DNA from: Streptomyces guryensis
GTDB taxonomy: Bacteria > Actinomycetota > Actinomycetes > Streptomycetales > Streptomycetaceae
NCBI RefSeq assembly: GCF_021261325.1
Contig: NZ_JAJSBI010000009.1
Span: 281,389-345,388, forward strand
Direction of reading: 5' to 3'
Length of the DNA: 64,000 nt
The notes beneath the pieces were generated by a model. The model did no database searches, was not told the DNA's origin, and saw only the letters and a program-made list of their open reading frames with translations. This document shows positions 33,000 to 40,927 of this stretch, piece by piece. The stretch's first letter is position 1. Each line of letters starts with the position of its first letter. Both the position numbers and the translations under genes were made by a program.

Positions 33000-34259
33000 T
33001 CACCACCGAGGCAGCCTGAGCTCGTACTCCGGGTGGATCCGGCGCATGTACCCGGTGTCGTCGCGGCTGCGCACCCCCGACTCCACATACAGCCGGTGCA
33101 GCCGGTCGAGGGCGCCGTGGTCCAGCTCCACACCCAGGCCCGGTCCGGCCGGGACCGCCACCTCGCCGTCGCGGAACTCCAGCACGCCGGGGACGATCAC
33201 GTCGTCGGCCGAGTTCCACGGGTAGTGCGTGTCACAGGAGTGGTCGAGGTTGGGGATGGCCGCCGCGACATGGGTCATGGCGGCGAGGCTGATGCCCAGG
33301 TGCGAGTTGGAGTGCATCGACAGGGCCAGCCCGAACGCCTCGCACACTGCGGCCAGTTCACGGGTGCGGCGCAGGCCGCCCCAGTAGTGGTGGTCGGTGA
33401 GGAGCACCTGGATCGCGTTCTGCTCGACGGCGGGCTTCAGATGTTCCCACGCGATCACGCACATGTTGGTGGCGAGGGGGAGAGGCGAGTCTTCGACCAC
33501 CTGCGCCATGCCCTCGATGCTCCTGGTCGGGTCCTCCAAGTACTCGAGCACACCGTCCAGTTCGCGCGCGACGTACTTCGACGTCTCCACCGTCCAGGCA
33601 GTGTTGGGGTCCAGCCGCAGCGGCTGCCCGGGGAAGGCCTCCGCGAGCGCCCTGATCGCGGCGATCTCCTCGTCCGGCGGGAAGACGCCTCCTTTGAGCT
33701 TGAACGAACGGAATCCGTACCGCTGTTGCATCAGCCGGGCCTGCTCCACGATCCCGGCGGGATCCAGTGCCTCGCCCCAGTCGTCGCCGACCGCCGCCCT
33801 GCCGTCGAGCGCCGGGTGTTCGGCCCACTTGTAGAAGAGGTACGCGGCGAACGGCACGGAGTCGCGGACCTTGCCGCCGAGCAGATCGCTGACCGGCCGC
33901 CCGAGCAGCTTGCCCTGCGCGTCGAGACAGGCGACCTCCACCGCCGAGGTGGTCCAGCCCCGCTCGTGGGAGCTGGGCACGGTCGGCAGCAGGGCGGCGT
34001 CGATCGCGGTCGCGGCAGCCGTCGTGTCGAAGACGTCCATGCCCACGACGACCTTCGCGGCGGCCTCGAGTCGCTCCAGGCGGGCGGTGCCGCCCGGTGA
34101 CTCGCCGAGGCCCACCGTGCCGTCCTCCAGGACGAGTTGGAGGATGATCCGCAGGGCGAGTGGCTCATGGACGCCGTTGGAGTTGAGCAGGGGCGGGTCG
34201 CGGAAGGCGATCGGGGTGACGATCAGTTCGCGGATCCTCGTGCCACCGGTGGTGCTCAT
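33000..34259 (-). CDS. Glucarate dehydratase-type enolase superfamily enzyme
   Basis: A 419-aa enolase-superfamily protein close to the GlucD subgroup. N-terminal capping domain: IVTPIAFRDPPLLNSNGVHE and LGESPGGTARLERL. The barrel has FRSFKLKGGVFPPDEEI (KxK-type catalytic lysine), RLDPNTAWTVETS (metal Asp then Asn), LEDPTRSIEGM (metal Glu), LATNMCVIAWEH, and the catalytic His in SMHSNSHLGISLAAM. The enzyme removes water from D-glucarate or a related aldarate, giving 5-dehydro-4-deoxyglucarate, the substrate of the next-door dehydratase. Its ATG overlaps the upstream stop (ATGA). Exact aldarate preference is not readable. Confidence 0.92.
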   Translation of the reverse strand: MSTTGGTRIRELIVTPIAFRDPPLLNSNGVHEPLALRIILQLVLEDGTVGLGESPGGTARLERLEAAAKVVVGMDVFDTTAAATAIDAALLPTVPSSHERGWTTSAVEVACLDAQGKLLGRPVSDLLGGKVRDSVPFAAYLFYKWAEHPALDGRAAVGDDWGEALDPAGIVEQARLMQQRYGFRSFKLKGGVFPPDEEIAAIRALAEAFPGQPLRLDPNTAWTVETSKYVARELDGVLEYLEDPTRSIEGMAQVVEDSPLPLATNMCVIAWEHLKPAVEQNAIQVLLTDHHYWGGLRRTRELAAVCEAFGLALSMHSNSHLGISLAAMTHVAAAIPNLDHSCDTHYPWNSADDVIVPGVLEFRDGEVAVPAGPGLGVELDHGALDRLHRLYVESGVRSRDDTGYMRRIHPEYELRLPRW

Positions 34260-35164
34260 GCGCCCACCACCTCCAGACCGTGGTCGATCAGCTTCGCCAG
34301 CCGGGCCATGTGCTCCGGCGTGGGGTCGAGCAGGGGGGCCCGTACACCGCCGACGTCCAGGCCGCGGAGGGTCACCCCGGCCTTGACGAGCGACACGGCG
34401 TACCCCGGGGCCTCGTCGCGCAGCTGGACGAGGGGGCCGTAGAACTCGTCGAGGAGCGTTTCCGTGAGCGCCTTGTCCTCCTCCGTGAGCGCCCGGTGGA
34501 AGGCCAGGGCGATCTCGGGGGCGAAGGCGAACACCGCGGAGGAGTAGAGCTCGACGCCGATGGCGCGGTACGCGGGCGCCGTCATCTCGGCGGTGGGCAG
34601 GCCGTTGAAGAACTGGAAGCCCTCGGCTCCCGGTACGGCACGCACGGCCCGGACGATGCGGTGCATGCGCTCGATGTCGCCGAGGCCGTCCTTGAGGCCG
34701 ACCACCTTGGGCAGGGCCGCGATCTCGGCGGCCGTGGCCTCGGTCAGCCGGGCGGTGCCGCGTTGGTAGAAGATCACGGGCAGCTCGCTGGCGCCGGTGA
34801 CCTCCTCGACGTACCGCACCAGGCCCCGCTGCGGCGCGCTGACCAGGTACGGCGGCAGCAGCAGGATGCCGTCGGCGCCCGCGCGTGCGATGCGGGCGGC
34901 CTGGTCGCGGGCGACCGGGGGCGGACCGCCGGCGGCGGCCAGCACCGGGACCCGGCCGTCGGCCACCTCGACCGCGACCCGGGTGGCCCGCTCGATCTCC
35001 ACGGTCGTCAGGGCGTGGAACTCACCGGTGCCGCAGGCGACGAACAGGCCGCCCGCGCCGGCCGCGACACCGGACTCGATGTGCCGCGCGAGCCGTTCCT
35101 CGTCCAGCGAGCCGTCCGCGGCGAACGGCGTGACCGGGAAGAACAGCACTCCTTGGAACTTCAT
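34256..35164 (-). CDS. 5-dehydro-4-deoxyglucarate dehydratase (DHDPS/NAL family)
   Basis: A 302-aa class I aldolase-like barrel. Features: FFPVTPFAADGSLDEERLAR (N-terminal family signature), FVACGTGEFHALTTVE (phosphate/carboxylate loop), PVIFYQRG with the catalytic Tyr region, and VVGLKDGLGDIERM with the Schiff-base lysine. The GxGTGE..H and KDG forms are typical of KdgD, which converts 5-dehydro-4-deoxyglucarate to 2-oxoglutarate semialdehyde, CO2 and water. Paired with the glucarate dehydratase by a 4-bp overlap, it forms a two-step aldarate route. The 2-oxoglutarate semialdehyde dehydrogenase needed to finish the route is not in this operon. Confidence 0.9.
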   Translation of the reverse strand: MKFQGVLFFPVTPFAADGSLDEERLARHIESGVAAGAGGLFVACGTGEFHALTTVEIERATRVAVEVADGRVPVLAAAGGPPPVARDQAARIARAGADGILLLPPYLVSAPQRGLVRYVEEVTGASELPVIFYQRGTARLTEATAAEIAALPKVVGLKDGLGDIERMHRIVRAVRAVPGAEGFQFFNGLPTAEMTAPAYRAIGVELYSSAVFAFAPEIALAFHRALTEEDKALTETLLDEFYGPLVQLRDEAPGYAVSLVKAGVTLRGLDVGGVRAPLLDPTPEHMARLAKLIDHGLEVVGA

Positions 35165-35188
35165 GTCTCCCTCAAACGTGGGGGGTTG

Positions 35189-36133
35189 TCAGCCCTTGGT
35201 GGCGCCGGCGGCGATGCCGGTGACCAGCGAGCGCTGGAGGAGCAGATAGACGACGAGGCTGGGGATCAGGGCGATGACCGCGCCGGCCAGCACCACCCCG
35301 GAGCCGACCTGGGGGTCGGAGCGCAGGATGGACAGGGCGACGGTGACCGTGTAGTCGGTGGGGTCCTTGGCCGCGATCAGCGGCAGCAGGTACTGGTCCC
35401 AGATCATGATGAAGCCGAGCACTCCGGCCACGCCGAGCGCGGGCTTGCACAGCGGCAGGATGACCTGCCACAGCAGCCGGAACTCGCCGACGCCGTCGAT
35501 GCGGGCGGCCTCCTCGATCTCGGTGGGGATGTCCTTCATGAACTCGGTCAGCAGCATGATCGAGAAGCCCCAGGCGCCCAGCGGCAGGATCACCGCCCAG
35601 ACCGTCCCCTTCAAGTCCAGCCCCACGACCGGGACATGGCCGAGGACCAGGGACAACGGGATGGCGATGACCTCCTCCGGGAGCATCATGGTCAGCATGA
35701 ACAGGGTCAGGACCAGCGCCTGGCCGCGGAAGCGGTGCCGGGCCAGCGCGTAGGCGGCGAGCACCGACACCACGAGCTGGAGCAGCAGTCCGCCGCCCGC
35801 GATGACGAGGGAGTTGGTGAAGTAGTCCCAGATCCCTCGCTCGCCCGCGACCTTGATGTTCAGCAGGGTGGGGTGGTGCGGGAGGAAGGACAGCGACGAA
35901 CCGCTGGGGTTCGTGCTGAAGGCACCGGAGAAGATCGTCAGGAACGGCGCGGCGAAGATCGCCAGGGCTGTCGCGCACAGCAGGACGCGCAGGGCCCAGG
36001 ACAGGCCCGGCTTGTCGCTCCAGCCGAGGGCGGTGTCGAAGCGGGCCGGGGTGGTGCGCTGTGCTGTGCCGGGCCGTGCCGCCGGGGTCTTGGGCTCCCT
36101 GGCCCGGACGGGTTCGATGACGGGGGCGCTCAT
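35189..36133 (-). CDS. Sugar ABC transporter permease, MalG type (CUT1)
   Basis: A 314-aa inner-membrane permease with about six helices after a charged, proline-rich N-terminal tail of some 50 residues. The cytoplasmic EAA loop is IEEAARIDGVGEFRLLWQVI, which docks on the ATPase. SLVIAGGGLLLQLVVSVLAA and LPEEVIAIPLSLVLG are helix segments characteristic of MalG. Its ATG overlaps the stop of the MalF-type gene by 4 bp. It forms the membrane channel with that gene and takes up the substrate delivered by the lipoprotein encoded first in the operon. Confidence 0.93.
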   Translation of the reverse strand: MSAPVIEPVRAREPKTPAARPGTAQRTTPARFDTALGWSDKPGLSWALRVLLCATALAIFAAPFLTIFSGAFSTNPSGSSLSFLPHHPTLLNIKVAGERGIWDYFTNSLVIAGGGLLLQLVVSVLAAYALARHRFRGQALVLTLFMLTMMLPEEVIAIPLSLVLGHVPVVGLDLKGTVWAVILPLGAWGFSIMLLTEFMKDIPTEIEEAARIDGVGEFRLLWQVILPLCKPALGVAGVLGFIMIWDQYLLPLIAAKDPTDYTVTVALSILRSDPQVGSGVVLAGAVIALIPSLVVYLLLQRSLVTGIAAGATKG

Positions 36134-37035
36134 CGCACGTCTCCTCTCTTGCGGAGGTGGTTGACCGTGACGGTGAGCAGCAGCGTCACGCAGAGCAGCA
36201 CGACGGAGGCGGCGGACGCGCCGCCGATGTCGTTGCGGGTGAAGCCCAGGGTGTAGGCGCGGGTCATCCAGACCTCCGTCGACCCGGCCGGACCGCCGAA
36301 CGTGAGGACGTACACCTCCGTGAACACGCGCAGTCCGCGGATGGCGGCGAGCGTGAGCACGATGCCGAGGGCGGGGCGTATCGCGGGGAGCGTGATGTAC
36401 CGCAGCCGCTGCCACAGCGAGACGCCGTCCATGGCGGCCGCCTCGTACAACGACCGGTCCACGCCCGCGAGTCCGGCGAGGATGATCACCATGTTGTACG
36501 GGGCGCCCATCCAGATGCCCATGACCATGGTCGCCCACAGCGCGGTGCCCGGGTTGTCGAGGAACTGCGTCGGGCCGATGCCGAGGAAGCCGAGGGCGTT
36601 GTTGATCAGGCCGTCGGAGGTCGGGTAGTACATCAGCCGCCACAGCTCGCCGACGACCGCGGTCGCGGTGACGACGGGCAGGAAGACGGCCGTGCGGACG
36701 AGCTTCAGCGAGCGTGCCTGGCCTTCGAGCAGCAGCGCGAGCAGGAAACCCACCAGGATGGCGCCCAGCGAGATGCCCACGCCCAGGACCAGGGTGTGGC
36801 CCACGGCGTCCTGGAAACGGTGGTCGCCCAGCACACGCGTGTAGTTGTCTAGCCCCACCCACTTGTCGCCCAGGAACGGCCGCACCTTGAAGAAGCTGAG
36901 CCAGATGCCCTTGCCCATCGGGAGGAACTTGAAGACGAGGGCGAGCAGCAGCCCGGGCGCCAGGAACAGCCAGGGGAGGACGGCCTTCCTGCTGAACCCT
37001 CTGCGCCTTGCCGGCGCGGTCACGGTAGCGGTCAT
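36130..37035 (-). CDS. Sugar ABC transporter permease, MalF type (CUT1)
   Basis: A 301-aa permease with six helices. FLAPGLLLALVFKFLPMGKG is the first helix; the EAA loop is YEAAAMDGVSLWQRLRYITL. GIWMGAPYNMVIILAGL precedes it. The stop of the binding-protein gene overlaps this ATG (ATGA). No ATP-binding subunit gene occurs in the operon; in Streptomyces such CUT1 importers generally share the MsiK ATPase encoded elsewhere, which would explain the absence. Confidence 0.93.
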   Translation of the reverse strand: MTATVTAPARRRGFSRKAVLPWLFLAPGLLLALVFKFLPMGKGIWLSFFKVRPFLGDKWVGLDNYTRVLGDHRFQDAVGHTLVLGVGISLGAILVGFLLALLLEGQARSLKLVRTAVFLPVVTATAVVGELWRLMYYPTSDGLINNALGFLGIGPTQFLDNPGTALWATMVMGIWMGAPYNMVIILAGLAGVDRSLYEAAAMDGVSLWQRLRYITLPAIRPALGIVLTLAAIRGLRVFTEVYVLTFGGPAGSTEVWMTRAYTLGFTRNDIGGASAASVVLLCVTLLLTVTVNHLRKRGDVR

Positions 37036-38363
37036 TTCAGCAGGTCCTGGTCCTTGAGGTCGCCGGCGAGGGTGTCGTTGAGCTCCTTGAGACCGGAGCG
37101 GACGTCGCTGCCGCAGTAAGTGAAGATCGCGTTGAGGCTGTCCGCGGTGTCCTGTTTGATGGGCGCGAAGTCAGGCGCGTTCGGGAACTGTTCGGACGCG
37201 GTCTCGTACGCCTTCTGCACGACGCTCCAACGCGCGTCGCCCCGCACCTTGGCCGCGTCCAGTGTGGAGTTGGTGGGGATTCGGACGACCGGCTGGTGGC
37301 CGCCGACGCTCGTCATGGCGATCTTCTGGCCCTCGGCGGAGATCAGGAAGGCGGCAAGTGCCCGCTCCTGCGCGGTCTTTCCGGTCCGGGCGCCGAAGTA
37401 GACGTTCTCGCCGTCGGCCAGTACGTCGTTGCCCGCGGGGCCCGCCGGGGCGGGGACCACCTCGTACCTGGCCTTGCCGGGCGTCGTGTCGAAGGTGGTG
37501 ATGTTGTACGGGCCGGTGAGGTACATCCCGGCGTTGCCGTCCTGGAAGTCGGTGGCGGTTCCGGTGATGGCGGAGACGGCGCCGGGCTGCAGGACACCGT
37601 TGTCACCGCAGAAGAGGTTGTCCTTCATCCAGGTGACGGTTCGTACGGCGGCGGCCGAGTCCATGGCCGGCCGGTAGCCCGAGCCGTCCTTCTCGATGAT
37701 GTTCGCGCCGCCCTGCCAGAGGAAGTTGGCGCCCCACCAGGCGGTGTAGCCGTTCATGGCGCTGCCGGGGGCGACCATGCCGTAGGTGTCCTTCTTGCCG
37801 TCCCCGTCCGGGTCCCGGTCGGCGAAGGCCTTGGCGACGGTCAGCAACTCCTGCCAGGTCGTCGGCGCCCTCAACCCCAGCTTGTGCAGCCAGTCCTTGC
37901 GGATCATCAGCGTCTGGGCCTGGCGCGAGTACGGGATGCCGTAGTGCCTGCCGTCGATGCCCACCGTGGACGACCAGGACTTCGCGGTGATCTGGCCGTG
38001 ACCGGTGATGGACGCCGGGTCGATCGGCTTGAGCAGGCCCTGGCTCTGGTAACTGCCCATCAGCGCCGTGTCGTTGATCATGACGTCCGGCAGGTCCTTG
38101 GTGGAGGCCCGGCTCTGCAGCTGCTGGTCGAAGTTGACCACCGGCTGGTAGTCGATCCTGATTCCGGTCTTCTTGGTGAAGGCGGCGAAGACCCGGTCGT
38201 AGGTGGCGGCGGAGTCCGGATTGCTCCGGGTCCACACCTCCAGCGTCTTCGGGTCACCCGAACCGGCACTGCCGGAACCGGAGCCACAGGCGGCCGTTCC
38301 CAATGCGAGCCCCGCGGCGGCGAGGGCGGCGGCCAGGCGGCGACTTCGTCGGCGATCGCCCAT
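37032..38363 (-). CDS. Sugar-type ABC transporter substrate-binding lipoprotein
   Basis: A 443-aa extracellular solute-binding protein (family 1). The signal peptide RRLAAALAAAGLALGTAACG ends at a lipobox cysteine. The mature part has LEVWTRSNPDSAATYDRVF, PDVMINDTALMGSYQSQG, GIPYSRQAQTLMIRKDWL, and ENVYFGARTGK, GQKIAMTSVGGHQPV, all usual for CUT1 binding proteins. With the downstream aldarate genes the ligand is probably glucarate/galactarate or an oligouronide. The ATG (MGDRRRSRR) has GGAGG 5 nt upstream, and a promoter and inverted repeats lie just before it. Confidence 0.92.
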   Translation of the reverse strand: MGDRRRSRRLAAALAAAGLALGTAACGSGSGSAGSGDPKTLEVWTRSNPDSAATYDRVFAAFTKKTGIRIDYQPVVNFDQQLQSRASTKDLPDVMINDTALMGSYQSQGLLKPIDPASITGHGQITAKSWSSTVGIDGRHYGIPYSRQAQTLMIRKDWLHKLGLRAPTTWQELLTVAKAFADRDPDGDGKKDTYGMVAPGSAMNGYTAWWGANFLWQGGANIIEKDGSGYRPAMDSAAAVRTVTWMKDNLFCGDNGVLQPGAVSAITGTATDFQDGNAGMYLTGPYNITTFDTTPGKARYEVVPAPAGPAGNDVLADGENVYFGARTGKTAQERALAAFLISAEGQKIAMTSVGGHQPVVRIPTNSTLDAAKVRGDARWSVVQKAYETASEQFPNAPDFAPIKQDTADSLNAIFTYCGSDVRSGLKELNDTLAGDLKDQDLLK

Positions 38364-38382
38364 GAGCACCTCCGTTCATATC

Positions 38383-38399
38383 CGTGAACGTTCTTCACG
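38383..38399. promoter_or_regulatory. CGTGAA-N5-TTCACG operator-like dyad at the aldarate operon
   Basis: A perfect 6-bp inverted repeat with a 5-bp centre (CGTTC), lying between the predicted -10 and the start codon of the binding-protein gene. The position would block transcription when bound. No LacI/GntR/IclR-type regulator is adjacent; the nearest regulator is the LuxR gene at the other end of the operon. Confidence 0.6.
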
Positions 38400-38418
38400 A
38401 ATCTAAATGGGACGGCTC

Positions 38419-38448
38419 AAGCTACGAATCGTTTCATCGGCATGTCAA
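38419..38448 (-). promoter_or_regulatory. Promoter of the aldarate operon
   Basis: On the minus strand a consensus TTGACA (38443-38448) and TAGCTT (38419-38424) are separated by 18 bp. Transcription would start near 38411, leaving a leader of about 48 nt. It is a good SigA-type promoter by Streptomyces standards. Confidence 0.65.
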
Positions 38449-38462
38449 GACATGGCTGAAAC
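38431..38462. promoter_or_regulatory. Nested inverted repeat over the -35 region of the aldarate promoter
   Basis: GTTTCA and CATGTC on the left mirror GACATG and TGAAAC on the right around AA (38447-38448); spacers are 4 and 2 bp. The -35 hexamer TTGACA lies inside the central CATGTCAAGACATG dyad, so a bound regulator would compete with RNA polymerase. Confidence 0.55.
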
Positions 38463-38559
38463 ATTTCACCGAGCCCGTGCATGCATCACTGGACGCCGTG
38501 ATCCTCGCGGGCGGCGCGCCGGGCCCGAGATGGGGAGGGCACCTGTGGCGAACAAGGAA

Positions 38560-38587
38560 GAGGCCGCCGACTTCCGTCGGCGGCCTC
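38560..38587. terminator. Terminator of the NlpC/P60 gene
   Basis: GAGGCCGCCGAC, loop TTCC, and exact complement form a 12-bp stem 48 nt past the NlpC/P60 stop on the minus strand. It separates that gene from the aldarate promoter region. Confidence 0.7.
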
Positions 38588-38635
38588 GCAGTTCATCGAG
38601 CTGCTGCTGTCACTCCTCGGGGGGCGTCCCCGACC

Positions 38636-40090
38636 TCACGCGGGACGCACGGCGATACGGACCGCCGCCTCGCCGGCGTAGTTGACCGAGTCCTCGCGGA
38701 TGACCGCGCCCGGACCCGGCGCGTGAATCATCAGGCCGTTGCCCGTGCAGAGGCCGACGTGGCTGAAGTTGTCGTTGAAGAAGATCAGGTCTCCGGGACG
38801 GCTGTCGGCAAGGGGGATGACCGTGCCGGCGCTCGCCTGCTCGTACGTGGTACGCGGCAGGGTGACCCCGGCGGCCCTCCAGGCGGCCTGGGTGAGCCCG
38901 GCGTTGTCGTACGACTCGGGGCCGACCGCACCCCACAGGCACGGCCTGCCGATCTGCGCACGGGCGAAGTCGATCGCCCTGTCGGCCTTGGTGGCGGTGG
39001 GGGCGCCGACGGCGGGGACGCCCGTGTCCAGGACGGATGGCTGCACGGTCCAACCTCCGGCCTGGGGTATGCCGGTGTCGGGCACGGAAGGCCGGGCCCG
39101 CCAGTCCTCCACGGCGGGTACGCCGGTGTCGAGTACGGACGGCTGCGTGCGCCAGTCGTCGACCACCGGTACGCCCGTGTCGAGCACGGAGGGCCGCATG
39201 CGCCACTCCTCGGCCGCGGGTACGCCGGTGTCGACCGCGGAGGGCTGCATGCGCTGCTCCACGGCCGCGGGCACGCCCAGGTCGAGGACCGTCGGCTGCT
39301 GGAGCCGCCACGCCTCCTCGGCCGCCCGGCCGGTCTGTTCCGCCTGCTCCTGCCAGGGGAGTTGGGACGGCAGGGCGGCGAGGGCCGGGCGCGGTGCGGA
39401 GGTCTGCCGGGCGGTGTACCGGTACAGCAGCTCGCTGGCCGCCGCGATCTTGCGCTGGCTCTGCTCCTTGGACCTGCGCAGCGGGGCCTGCTTCGGCTCG
39501 GGGGCCGCCGCGGGCAGCGCCGGGACGGCCTCCTGGCGGGGCTGCGGCACGGCAGGCGGCGCGACCGTGGGGCCGGCGGTCAGCTCGGCCACCGGACGGC
39601 GGGGCTCCGCGGAGGGCAGCTCGGCCATGGGTCGGACAGCCGCCTCCAGTTCAGGAGCGGCGGGACGGCTGTCCGCCGGGCGCGCGGGCCGGGGCCCGGC
39701 CTGGCGGGCCGGCATACGGTCGGCCGGCAGCACCGCTGGGACCGTCGGCCCCAGCGAGGCGCGCACTCCGTCGAACCACCGCCGGGACACCGAGTCGAGT
39801 GCCGGATCCGAGCGGCCGCGTTCACGGGCCGGGGCGGCGGGCGGCCGCGCTCCCATCAGCTGGGCCCGGGTGAAGTTGAAGTTGCCCGTGTCGGACTCGG
39901 CCTGGTCGTAGAGGCTGCTCACCCGTTGCCGGACGGCTTCGCGGCTGGGGCCCTCGTCCGCCGTCGTCGGTGCGGCGTCGGCGGTCTGTGAGAACAGGGC
40001 CACCGAGGTGAGGGCAGCGGTCGCGAGAGCCGAGTTGCGCATACCGGGCAGGCCGAAGCCTCCGGTGCGCGATGGTCGATCCGGCGCCAT
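38636..40090 (-). CDS. NlpC/P60-type cell-wall protein with tandem repeats; catalytic cysteine replaced by Asn
   Basis: A 484-aa exported protein. A signal-like segment (RNSALATAALTSVALFSQTADAAP) is followed by a Pro/Ala-rich region, then six 17-residue repeats at about 280-380 of the form PSVLDTGVPAVEDWRxQ. The C-terminal 120 residues are an NlpC/P60 domain: AIDFARAQIGRPCLWGAVGP, QAAWRAAGVTLPRTTYEQ, RPGDLIFFND, NFSHVGLCTGNGLMIHAPGPG. In active members the motif after GP is (Y/F)DCSGL; here it reads YDNAGL, so the nucleophile cysteine is Asn (codon AAC). The His (SHVG) is present. Peptidoglycan binding without hydrolysis is the likely consequence. Cys in RPCLWG is at a non-catalytic position. 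Confidence 0.88.
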   Translation of the reverse strand: MAPDRPSRTGGFGLPGMRNSALATAALTSVALFSQTADAAPTTADEGPSREAVRQRVSSLYDQAESDTGNFNFTRAQLMGARPPAAPARERGRSDPALDSVSRRWFDGVRASLGPTVPAVLPADRMPARQAGPRPARPADSRPAAPELEAAVRPMAELPSAEPRRPVAELTAGPTVAPPAVPQPRQEAVPALPAAAPEPKQAPLRRSKEQSQRKIAAASELLYRYTARQTSAPRPALAALPSQLPWQEQAEQTGRAAEEAWRLQQPTVLDLGVPAAVEQRMQPSAVDTGVPAAEEWRMRPSVLDTGVPVVDDWRTQPSVLDTGVPAVEDWRARPSVPDTGIPQAGGWTVQPSVLDTGVPAVGAPTATKADRAIDFARAQIGRPCLWGAVGPESYDNAGLTQAAWRAAGVTLPRTTYEQASAGTVIPLADSRPGDLIFFNDNFSHVGLCTGNGLMIHAPGPGAVIREDSVNYAGEAAVRIAVRPA

Positions 40091-40464
40091 GGGAGCCGTA
40101 CTCCTTCCGTACTCCGCCTACCGAGTTAGCTGTCGGGTTCGGGCGGTCGGTTCCGGAAGGCATGCCCTACGGCCCTTGCCCTGGTGGGCGGTTGGGCCGA
40201 TTCACCCCGTCGTTCGGTCGGGTCCCCGGCTCCGGCTGCCACAGGGGCGCACCGGACTCGGCGGAGGCCACGCGTCCCGGCGGGGTTCGCCGGAGGAACT
40301 CGTGCGGCCTGATGCCACGCTAGCCAACTTGTGCGGCTCGTGTGAAGGTTGAAGGCCGGAATGTCCGATACGCTTTTGTGACCTTCGTCGTGATGGGCCG
40401 TCAGATCCGTGCGTCGTGCACGCAGCGGATCCGGACGGCGACCGACCGTCGCGAACGGGCGGCG
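40091..40464. other. 374-bp intergenic region upstream of the NlpC/P60 gene
   Basis: No convincing gene. It should hold the NlpC/P60 promoter near 40100-40340; GGAAGGAG lies 13 nt upstream of that start. Near the other end GATCCG (40404) and CGGATC (40426) bracket an imperfect hairpin about 35 bp past the DUF5997 stop, a probable terminator. Confidence 0.5.
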
Positions 40465-40869
40465 TCAGGAACGCGGGCCGTCGCTGCGAGCCTCACGCTC
40501 GGCGTCCCGCTTCTTGATGCGCGCCGCCTCCTTGCGGACCTCGGCCTGGGTGGCGCGCTCCGCCTGCAGCCACTCGGGCTGTGCCTGCTTCAGGGCCTCG
40601 ATCTGCTCCGTGGTGAGCGCCTCGGTGATCCCGCCGCGGGCGAGACCCGTGATGGAGACACCCAGCTTCGACGCGACCACCGGACGGGGGTGCGGACCGT
40701 TGGCCCGCAGCTCGCGCAGCCACTCGGGCGGCTCGGCCTGGAGCTGGTCGAGCTCGGCTCGCGAGACGACACCCTCCCGGAACTCGGCGGGGGTGGCCTC
40801 AAGGTACACACCCAGCTTCTTGGCCGCGGTCGCGGGCTTCATCGTCTGGGTGCTCTGGTGCGACTTCAT
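40465..40869 (-). CDS. DUF5997 family protein
   Basis: A 134-aa hydrophilic protein matching DUF5997: MKPATAAKKLGVYLEATPAE, FREGVVSRAELDQLQAEPPE, WLRELRANGPHPRPVVASKLG, ITGLARGGITEALTTEQIEAL, then a very charged tail (AARIKKRDAEREARSDGPRS). The two repeated blocks ending EPPEWL / QPEWLQ suggest two related helical units. Function is unknown. It is divergent from the LysR-like sensor gene across 58 bp, an arrangement suggesting joint regulation or joint function. The ATG MKSHQST was chosen as the start closest to the divergent promoter. Confidence 0.82.
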   Translation of the reverse strand: MKSHQSTQTMKPATAAKKLGVYLEATPAEFREGVVSRAELDQLQAEPPEWLRELRANGPHPRPVVASKLGVSITGLARGGITEALTTEQIEALKQAQPEWLQAERATQAEVRKEAARIKKRDAEREARSDGPRS

Positions 40870-40927
40870 GAGGCCAAGGGTATCGACCGTGTTCGAGACC
40901 TCCGACCACGGCCGGTAGCCTGGCCTG

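Noticed and set aside
39037..39320. CRISPR-like or minisatellite DNA repeat
   Set aside because: The roughly 51-bp repeats are in-frame codons of the 17-residue protein repeats in the NlpC/P60 gene and lack spacers.
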